Assembly (NCBI GenBank): GCA_023379075.1
Contig: JAMCSO010000023.1
Coordinates: forward strand, 1-7,051
Reading direction: 5' to 3'
Origin: Candidatus Martarchaeota archaeon
GTDB lineage: Archaea > Micrarchaeota > Micrarchaeia > Micrarchaeales > CABMGC01
DNA: 7,051 nt
Below are positions 1 to 4,407 of the stretch, one piece after another. Made by a program: the position numbers and the translations under genes. Below the pieces are notes generated by a model, which made no database searches, had not been told where the DNA came from, and saw only the letters and a program-made list of their open reading frames with translations. Each line of letters starts with the position of its first letter. The stretch's first letter is position 1.

Positions 1-26
1 CTCTCTCCTCAGGGACTCTGCCTTTC
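1..26 (-). repeat. Inverted 26-base copy of dnaJ 1598-1623 at the window edge
   Basis: The reverse complement of bases 1-26 is identical, base for base, to 1598-1623 inside the J-domain gene. Identity stops at base 27 on one side and runs off the window on the other. It begins in the radical SAM gene just after its CPFDCGIC motif and destroys that reading frame. Chance cannot explain 26 matching bases in 7 kb. The likeliest source is a chimeric read or contig end, for example template switching during whole-genome amplification at the shared bases GAAAGGCA. A real small inverted duplication is the alternative. Confidence 0.9.
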
Positions 27-428
27 ACATATCCCGCAATCGAATGGGCAGTTTTCTCCCTTGTTAACATAATTTGGGTTGTCAAAGCCTCTTCCATAAT
101 AATTGTAATTCTTCATCTTTATGTACATGTCATAATCTTCCCAGTATTTCTCAACAGTCCATCCGTGCTCTGGGCAAAACTTTCTGATCATGACATTCTC
201 GTTGTCTTTGTATATAGTGCCGTCGACTATGAGCTTGCACTCTGGACAGACGGTCTTCGTCCTCTCAAGAACAGGCATCGACTCTGTTTCCTGCATTGTC
301 CTGTAATAAGGGGCATACAATGGGTCTACAGGCTGCTCCGCAGCTATCTGGAGAGAAGGAACGCCTGCAACTTTCTGATCCGTATTAATTATTGTAGAGT
401 CTGGCCTATTGCCACTGCTTATTCCCAT
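9..428 (-). CDS. Tetraether lipid synthase (Tes)-like radical SAM protein, N-terminal fragment
   Basis: The family joins the tails of archaeal diether lipids into membrane-spanning tetraethers by radical SAM chemistry. Visible parts are a hydrophilic N-terminus (residues 1-55), a CPEC...CPEH cysteine group (Cys61, Cys64, Cys85) typical of the start of this family, and the CPFDCGIC motif (Cys127, 131, 134), which in Tes relatives lies just before the radical SAM core and is thought to hold an extra Fe-S cluster. The core itself (CNLxCxxC) is absent. The frame hits TGA at 9-11 inside sequence copied from dnaJ, where the family normally has a His after Cys-x-x, so the stop looks like a junction artefact and not a natural end. 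The ATG at 426-428 suits the TATA-like box at 464-472; Met51 is an alternative start. Family assignment is from memory of conserved motifs. Confidence 0.72.
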   Translation of the reverse strand: MGISSGNRPDSTIINTDQKVAGVPSLQIAAEQPVDPLYAPYYRTMQETESMPVLERTKTVCPECKLIVDGTIYKDNENVMIRKFCPEHGWTVEKYWEDYDMYIKMKNYNYYGRGFDNPNYVNKGENCPFDCGICERQSP

Positions 429-463
429 TCATAACACCATGTTATAAAACTAAGTAGAATACC

Positions 464-472
464 TATTTAAAG
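464..472 (-). promoter_or_regulatory. TATA-like box of the radical SAM gene
   Basis: On the minus strand the site reads CTTTAAATA, centred about 40 bases before the ATG at 428. This predicts a short leader of roughly 14 bases. The box lies inside the first unit of a tandem 16-base repeat. Confidence 0.5.
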
Positions 473-496
473 ATTTGCAATTTTAAAGATATGCAA
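465..496. repeat. Tandem 16-base repeat overlapping the promoter
   Basis: ATTTAAAGATTTGCAA (465-480) is followed at once by TTTTAAAGATATGCAA (481-496), matching at 14 of 16 positions. Each unit holds a TTTAAAG core and a TGCAA core. AATACCT also occurs three times nearby (458, 496, 547). The units may be a duplicated promoter or paired regulator sites for the divergent radical SAM gene. Confidence 0.75.
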
Positions 497-574
497 ATAC
501 CTCTTCCAAAAAACTGAGAGATAAGCATTCAAATTCTGTTTGCAATAATACCTGCAAATCTAAATGTGACATCT

Positions 575-599
575 CCCACGACTAAAGCCTGTGGACTTC
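575..599 (+). mobile_element. Possible relic of an IS200/IS605 (TnpB) right-end hairpin
   Basis: The stretch has the layout CCCAC-GA-CTAAAG-CCT-GTGG-A-CTTC. As I recall it, IS200/IS605 and TnpB elements often end in a GC-rich stem around CTAAAG followed by GGCTTC; here the stem has decayed to CCAC/GTGG. No tnpA or tnpB coding sequence is seen nearby, so at most this is an orphan end. A chance hairpin is possible. Confidence 0.3.
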
Positions 600-635
600 A
601 ACAAACCTGGAAGTTTATGGATGTCTTTGTTGAAG
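596..635. repeat. 10-bp perfect inverted repeat with 20-base spacer
   Basis: CTTCAACAAA (596-605) and TTTGTTGAAG (626-635) are exact reverse complements with 20 bases between them. The left arm shares its CTTC with the IS605-end-like motif. It could fold as an RNA hairpin or mark an element end. The lack of a poly-T tract after the right arm argues against a terminator. Confidence 0.7.
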
Positions 636-778
636 ATACTCTTATCGGTGGCATCATGACCACAATATTTATTACACGATCCAAATTTATATGCCTCACG
701 GTGGCTTATATCCAACCTTAAAAGGTATGGGTTCTATGCCACAATTGATAATATATTACTATAATATTACCATGTTTA

Positions 779-964
779 TCATGTAACTATACAGTCAAAT
801 ATTGGCTTCTGAGATAGACAAGCCTTCTTATGCTCTGCTGATTTGATGCTGCTACTATCAACACCATCAAAGATCAGATCAAGATCACCAAATAAATGGA
901 GATAGTTAAGGGATTCAATCTTGCTGCCAGGAAGATAACAATCGCTTGCAATGTGGAATTTCAC
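779..964 (-). pseudogene. Possible fragment of ribose-5-phosphate isomerase A
   Basis: A 61-codon frame opens with GTG and no ribosome binding site. Its middle reads DLDLIFDGVD, resembling the (D)xDxxxDGAD active-site strand of RpiA, and ACLSQKPIFDCI further on resembles the later GGxxxxxEKIxD segment. The family's catalytic acid is kept only in part: the GAD Asp is retained, but the Gly-rich KGGGG loop is missing. The usual GxGTGST N-terminus and the whole C-terminal half are absent, with stops on both sides. RpiA is about 220-230 residues, so this could only be a remnant. A spurious short frame in AT-rich DNA is the other reading. Similarity was judged by eye. Confidence 0.25.
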
Positions 965-995
965 ATATTTGGTTTACATAATGTAATCAAGAACG

Positions 996-1004
996 TTTAA
1001 ATAT
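996..1004 (+). promoter_or_regulatory. TATA-like box of the J-domain gene
   Basis: TTTAAATAT is centred 27 bases before the ATG at 1027. With the usual archaeal TATA-to-start spacing of about 26 bases, transcription would begin at or next to the start codon, giving a leaderless mRNA. No Shine-Dalgarno sequence is present. Confidence 0.6.
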
Positions 1005-1026
1005 CAAAAAATCCAAATATAATCTC

Positions 1027-1062
1027 ATGTCTAATTATTATGAAGTGTCTAATTATTATGAA
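1027..1062 (+). repeat. 18-base tandem duplication at the dnaJ start
   Basis: ATGTCTAATTATTATGAA (1027-1044) is repeated as GTGTCTAATTATTATGAA (1045-1062), differing only in the first base. The protein therefore starts with the segment SNYYEV twice. The second unit begins with GTG, a legal start that would give a normal J-domain N-terminus. It looks like a recent slippage duplication. Confidence 0.9.
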
Positions 1063-2028
1063 GTACTTGGAGTTAGTGAGAACGCGACAAATCCTGAGAT
1101 AAAGACGGCATTCAGGAAACTTGCTTCTGAGTATCATCCGGACAGAAACAAGGCTACGTACGCCGTTGGGAAGTTCAAGGAAGCACGCATGGCGTACGAA
1201 GTGCTTAGCGATGAGACTAAGCGCATGCAGTACGATGAACAACTGCGCAGCGAAGCTTCCAGATCAAAGACACCAGAAATAAGTGCAGAGGATTCAAGAA
1301 CGCTTGATTCATACTTATCTAGGGAGAGGATGGAAGTGAGTCGTAGAAATTTTTATGGTGCAAGTGCTTTTCTTGAAGCTGCAACTGCATTTACAGATGA
1401 TCTTGTCCAAAAAGGAAGGCTATCTACAGAAGAGCGGGATCGGATAAAGAGATATGTTGTAATATCTACTCAGGCATATGCAGATACTATCCTAGCACAA
1501 GGCCAAGATTATAACCTCCAAGCAGCCACTCTTTTGGAAAGAGCATCAAGGCACAACTCAGAATTAGGGGATGCAGACCTCGCAGGAAGCCAGGAGCGAA
1601 AGGCAGAGTCCCTGAGGAGAGAGTATTATACAAATACTTACATATCCGCATTAAGTCGTCTTGATTTCACTACAGCTGCCAAAGCCCTGGATGAGTATAT
1701 TAATATTTTAAATATTGGCCCTATCAAGGATCCTATCCAACTCAGGGAACTAAAATCTGACTTTATTTACTTTGCATCTGAAGAAGCAATGAAAGTCAAC
1801 CAATCGCAAATAAGCCCAGATACCTTCGCATATAAGAGCATAAAGAATCAGTATGCTACGCTAATATCTAAACTCTCGGAACATGCCGGAAGGCTACAAC
1901 TAAGTTCATTACATGTGAAACTGAGGGAATTCTCAGACAGTCTGGTGTGGGACTCAGCCGAAGTTCTCAGAAGGCAGAGCATATTCGATATCAGAAGATC
2001 CAGCACGGGCCGAAGGGTAAGGGTCTAG
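1027..2028 (+). CDS. J-domain (DnaJ-like) co-chaperone with uncharacterised C-terminal region
   Basis: A J-domain fills residues 10-77: a YYEVLGVSENA start, the invariant HPD loop at residues 37-39 that triggers Hsp70 ATPase activity, and the KFKEARMAYEVLSDETKRMQYD helices. A cytosolic protein is expected, since there is no signal peptide or membrane segment. The Gly/Phe linker, CxxCxGxG zinc fingers and C-terminal substrate domains of classical DnaJ are all missing. Residues 80-333 form a charged, apparently helical region that I do not recognise. So this is a J-domain protein that may bring an Hsp70 to a specific client, not canonical DnaJ. The ATG at 1027 fits the TATA box; GTG at 1045 would drop the duplicated segment. 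No dnaK or grpE is seen nearby. It ends in TAG. Confidence 0.85.
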   Translation: MSNYYEVSNYYEVLGVSENATNPEIKTAFRKLASEYHPDRNKATYAVGKFKEARMAYEVLSDETKRMQYDEQLRSEASRSKTPEISAEDSRTLDSYLSRERMEVSRRNFYGASAFLEAATAFTDDLVQKGRLSTEERDRIKRYVVISTQAYADTILAQGQDYNLQAATLLERASRHNSELGDADLAGSQERKAESLRREYYTNTYISALSRLDFTTAAKALDEYINILNIGPIKDPIQLRELKSDFIYFASEEAMKVNQSQISPDTFAYKSIKNQYATLISKLSEHAGRLQLSSLHVKLREFSDSLVWDSAEVLRRQSIFDIRRSSTGRRVRV

Positions 2029-2141
2029 TAAGTATAGTATCTACGAAACCAGAAGCCGTATTCCAAGCAGACTAGGAAAGGCTAAAGAATTGAAAATTGA
2101 GATACTGCAACTAGTACCATGTAACGACAGTTATTTATGAG

Positions 2142-2882
2142 ATGAGGGCCATGGAGCAGGTGCGCAGTAATGTGGAACTTAAACCTTTTCCAGGAAAGGT
2201 TTCCGTAATCGGTACAGATCCTCTTATAAGGGTGTTGCGTTCTGCAGAGCTGGGCTCTTTTGGCTCTATATGCATTAGCTTCAAATCCAATCCACATTCA
2301 AAAGCAAATGAGAGAACCTTCCAAAGGCATATAAACAGCCCTAAGGTTGCATTAACCTTCTCTGATCAAAAGGGCGGCTGGCGTGAGCTTAACTCCACAG
2401 TGAGTATAAGCGATCATGCATATATTGCAGCCACAGCTATAGTCATGGATGGGGCTTCTGTAGGCAGATCCAATTTATACAGGAACGCTGTCGTTGGAGG
2501 AAAAGCGATTGTGGAAGATGGCAGCACAATATCTTCAGGAGCAATGATCTTGGGAGATGCTTGTATAGCTAACTCTGTTATTGGAGAAGATTCTCTGATA
2601 TTGGCTGGAGGCATCAGAAACTCCAAACTTAAAAGAACCAAGCTCTCTGGAACCGGTCTTACTATAACCGATTCCTCGTTGACAGATGTTGTCATAGTAT
2701 CAATGGGCCTTACTGTGAGCAACCTTGTGCTTGAAAGATGCAGGATCAATGGCGAAGGCTACCTTGCAGCGCCACCAAAGACAAATAGATTTTATCTGAG
2801 ACAGCCAAGAGTCTATGGAACCGACTTTTCTGGAAATATGGATCTTCTCTTTGCAGACTTCAGCTCAGCAGTGCGGAGGTAA
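2142..2882 (+). CDS. Left-handed beta-helix (hexapeptide-repeat-like) protein
   Basis: The 246-residue product has an uncharacterised N-terminal part (1-85), then about 120 residues (86-208) of short beta-strand turns with small residues at regular spacing, such as AYIAATAIVMDGASVG, NAVVGGKAIVEDGSTI and NSVIGEDSLILAGGI. This is the pattern of hexapeptide-repeat parallel beta-helices found in acyltransferases, gamma carbonic anhydrases and similar scaffolds. I see no clear catalytic His or metal-binding His set, so a structural or binding role is as likely as enzyme activity. It has no signal peptide or membrane helix. The start is ATG at 2142 (ATG at 2151 also possible), with no Shine-Dalgarno and no clear TATA box. 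It lies 113 bases after dnaJ, and co-transcription is possible. A precise function cannot be given. Confidence 0.6.
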   Translation: MRAMEQVRSNVELKPFPGKVSVIGTDPLIRVLRSAELGSFGSICISFKSNPHSKANERTFQRHINSPKVALTFSDQKGGWRELNSTVSISDHAYIAATAIVMDGASVGRSNLYRNAVVGGKAIVEDGSTISSGAMILGDACIANSVIGEDSLILAGGIRNSKLKRTKLSGTGLTITDSSLTDVVIVSMGLTVSNLVLERCRINGEGYLAAPPKTNRFYLRQPRVYGTDFSGNMDLLFADFSSAVRR

Positions 2883-2903
2883 GCAGGAGCTTGCGACAGC
2901 ACA

Positions 2904-2915
2904 CTATAAATAAAT
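2904..2915 (+). promoter_or_regulatory. Candidate TATA box for tRNA-Lys
   Basis: CTATAAATAAAT is the strongest TATA-like stretch before tRNA-Lys, about 45 bases upstream of the mature 5' end. It would give a precursor with a leader of around 20 bases for RNase P to remove. The AT-rich bases at 2924-2950 offer weaker alternatives. Confidence 0.4.
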
Positions 2916-2953
2916 ATCACATCAAAATTAGTAATAATTTAATTCTTTAATAA

Positions 2954-3028
2954 GGGTCCGTAACTCAGCTTGGCCAGAGTGGAAGGCTTTTAACCTTTAA
3001 GTCGTGGGTTCAAATCCCACCGGGCCCG
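2954..3028 (+). tRNA. tRNA-Lys, anticodon UUU
   Basis: A full 75-base cloverleaf with no intron. The acceptor stem is GGGTCCG/CGGGCCC (one T-G wobble), the D-stem ACTC/GAGT, the anticodon stem GAAGG/CCTTT (outer pair G-T) with loop CTTTTAA and anticodon TTT at 2989-2991, the variable loop AAGTC, and the T-arm GTGGG-TTCAAAT-CCCAC. The discriminator is G at 3028 and CCA is not encoded. It reads AAA and AAG codons. It lies head-to-tail against the membrane-protein gene on the other strand, whose stop codon ends one base away at 3030. It is a substrate for the LysRS encoded at 4408. Confidence 0.95.
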
Positions 3029-3029
3029 T

Positions 3030-3845
3030 CTAATTTATTTGATATCCGAATGCAGCTCCTTCTCTGATCTTTTTGTAGATCAAGCCCCCCACAGCACTCC
3101 ATACAAACCCAAAAATCAACTCAGCGATAAAGAACATTATAAATGGAACAAGGCCATTGAAGAATGCATAATCCACAGCAAGCAAGCCTGGAACAAGGAA
3201 ACATATAAAATTTATTAGTGCTAATCCAAGCGTGCTGTTAGTCAGGAGGTGCCAGCTATTATTAAGTGCCTTGCTTCTATCTGTGGTTTTCTTTGAGTAT
3301 AAAATCATTGGAGCAAAAGAGTACCTAAGCATTGCAAGGTGCAGGATGGCGAAAGAAGCAAAAACTATCAGCAGCAGCAAATATGATATATAGCCTGGGA
3401 TGTATAATGCCACCGCAAATACGTAAAGCAATACCATGCCCAATATATAAACAAGGGGTTGCATGCTAGTCGCTGAAAGAACAGCTTCCTTCATTTTATT
3501 TCCATTGTCCAATCCAGCAAAATATCTTTTGATATCTGACTGGAAAGCGCTTGCTACAGAGAACAGCAGATAGAATAAGGCTGCTCCTACAATCCACAAC
3601 CAGATATTTGTCTTTAAGCTAAACAGATAAAAAAACACGAAAAGAAAGGCAGAAAGCACCAATGTCTGCGGGACTCCAAGCAACATTTTTCTGAGGTCTT
3701 TAATTTTGATGACTCTCAGATCCATCAAAGCCGAGAGCGAGACAAAGTTATGGCTACTTATGTATATACCATCCTCATTGATATCATGCTCATCTACATG
3801 CTCATGTTGCTTTAACCTCTCTATCTCCGAACCGCTTATCGGCAA
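3030..3845 (-). CDS. Polytopic membrane protein, about six transmembrane helices
   Basis: About 271 residues: a charged cytoplasmic-looking N-terminus (1-55, with HEHVDEHDINEDG), then hydrophobic segments near residues 61-78, 82-102, 131-150, 154-176, 205-225 and 231-256. Between helices 4 and 5 lies FAPMILYSKKTTDRSKALNN followed by SWHLL, a loop style seen in broad integral membrane families such as the GdpD-associated membrane domain and DUF4013-like proteins. No enzymatic residues are evident. The first 41 codons of the frame contain no ATG. I chose TTG at 3845 because GTGAT lies three bases before it, the same spacing as the upstream gene's GGTGAT; TTG at 3848 is equivalent. The frame is continuous with the YbjQ gene apart from one TAG, so a fused ancestor is possible. 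Function unknown. Confidence 0.7.
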   Translation of the reverse strand: MPISGSEIERLKQHEHVDEHDINEDGIYISSHNFVSLSALMDLRVIKIKDLRKMLLGVPQTLVLSAFLFVFFYLFSLKTNIWLWIVGAALFYLLFSVASAFQSDIKRYFAGLDNGNKMKEAVLSATSMQPLVYILGMVLLYVFAVALYIPGYISYLLLLIVFASFAILHLAMLRYSFAPMILYSKKTTDRSKALNNSWHLLTNSTLGLALINFICFLVPGLLAVDYAFFNGLVPFIMFFIAELIFGFVWSAVGGLIYKKIREGAAFGYQIN

Positions 3846-3857
3846 CAAATCACTCTG

Positions 3858-4265
3858 CTACACATTGCTTTTCTCCTTGCTCCCTGTCAAAGGCAGCACG
3901 ATAGTCGGGGCTTTTCCACCGGAATTCTGCCTTCCTTCGTACTTGATAGCAGTGCCGATAGCTGTGATTTCCATCCACTCACCGCCTTTCATATACTCTA
4001 TCGAGAGCTTAACTCCTATAACTCCATCAGCGCCAAGTTTCTCTGCTTCAGCCTTCATTCTCCCCAAAGCCATCTCCCTTGCATTGTACATGAGTTCAGT
4101 GAGCTGTGGTATCTCTCCCTTAGTCATTCCCTTCAATCCGCTAGCGAATCCGCCTACCATTCCCATGCTATATACTGAATTTCCCATTACTACCGATATT
4201 GGCTTGTAACCAACATCTACAAGAAGCCAAAAATCACCTGTCGAGAGATCGCTTGTGAATGTCAT
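3858..4265 (-). CDS. YbjQ/UPF0145 (DUF74) family protein
   Basis: The product has the hallmarks of the small YbjQ family: VVMGNSVYSMGMVGGFASGL, a central helix MYNAREMALGRMKAEAEKLG, then ADGVIGVKLSIEYM and a closing strand MEITAIGTAIKYEG. Family members assemble into ring-like oligomers and are sometimes called heavy-metal-binding, but their function is unproven. Past the usual end there is a 25-residue tail rich in Gly, Lys and Ser. The start is ATG at 4263-4265, because GGTGAT (4269-4274), a strong archaeal Shine-Dalgarno, sits three bases upstream; the ATG at 4289 would bury that site inside the gene. It probably forms an operon with the membrane protein that follows in the same frame after TAG. 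It is divergent from lysS. Confidence 0.82.
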   Translation of the reverse strand: MTFTSDLSTGDFWLLVDVGYKPISVVMGNSVYSMGMVGGFASGLKGMTKGEIPQLTELMYNAREMALGRMKAEAEKLGADGVIGVKLSIEYMKGGEWMEITAIGTAIKYEGRQNSGGKAPTIVLPLTGSKEKSNV

Positions 4266-4268
4266 TCT

Positions 4269-4274
4269 ATCACC
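4269..4274 (-). promoter_or_regulatory. Shine-Dalgarno site that fixes the YbjQ start
   Basis: On the minus strand GGTGAT is complementary to the conserved 16S rRNA 3' end (ATCACC) and lies three bases before ATG at 4265. It is the clearest ribosome binding site in the window; most other genes here have none. Confidence 0.7.
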
Positions 4275-4284
4275 AAAGTAAATT

Positions 4285-4305
4285 TGCATAAAAGATTATT
4301 ATGCA
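4285..4305. promoter_or_regulatory. 7-bp dyad, operator candidate in the divergent promoter
   Basis: TGCATAA (4285-4291) and TTATGCA (4299-4305) are exact inverted copies with seven bases between them. The centres of the arms are 14 bases apart, workable for a dimeric winged-helix or HTH regulator. It sits just upstream of the YbjQ start and may control that unit. A second, weaker dyad CGTTT-TTCAT-AAACG follows at 4321-4335. No regulator gene is visible nearby. Confidence 0.4.
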
Positions 4306-4370
4306 TTACTCACTTTCAAGCGTTTTTCATAAACGAAGGTTTATTATCTTTCTTCGCAATTAATCAATAG

Positions 4371-4380
4371 GCATAAAACT
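4371..4380 (+). promoter_or_regulatory. TATA-like box of lysS
   Basis: GCATAAAACT is centred about 33 bases before the ATG at 4408, predicting a leader of only a few bases. TTTATTATCT at 4340-4349 is a weaker alternative. Confidence 0.4.
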
Positions 4381-4407
4381 GGATTTAGTCCTGCTTTCGG
4401 TAAGAAA

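Larger units (their letters stand above)
429..1026. other. 598-base divergent intergenic region
   Basis: This lies between the radical SAM gene (-) and the J-domain gene (+). It is AT-rich and holds the tandem promoter repeat, the IS605-end-like hairpin, the 10-bp inverted repeat, a small dyad ACCTT-AA-AAGGT (715-726), the weak RpiA-like remnant (779-964, minus) and the dnaJ TATA box. No intact gene or RNA gene is recognisable. For a compact archaeal genome the gap is long and looks like decayed sequence. Confidence 0.6.

Noticed and set aside
9..30. A simple one-base frameshift in the radical SAM gene (CCC read for CC), which would continue the frame as Pro-Glu-Glu-Arg.
   Set aside because: The same bases match dnaJ perfectly over 26 positions, so the sequence past the junction is foreign and restoring its frame has no meaning.
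518..715. A plus-strand open stretch spanning the hairpin, considered as a TnpB C-terminal remnant.
   Set aside because: It lacks an early start codon, and the resemblance to TnpB tails was too weak to support.
429..1026. A CRISPR array or riboswitch in the long intergenic region.
   Set aside because: Repeats occur only as one tandem pair and short dyads, without regular spacers or a recognisable aptamer.
2414..2749. A 111-codon minus-strand frame inside the beta-helix gene.
   Set aside because: It is antisense to the repeat region; the plus-strand frame carries the regular beta-helix periodicity.
3858..3860. TAG as a pyrrolysine or other recoded codon.
   Set aside because: TAG closes dnaJ and the membrane gene in this window, and no suppressor tRNA or Pyl gene is visible. 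Kept only as a possible gene split.
3706..4209. A 167-codon plus-strand frame across the YbjQ and membrane-protein genes.
   Set aside because: Its product is Ser/Pro/Ile-rich with no recognisable domain and is antisense to two better genes.
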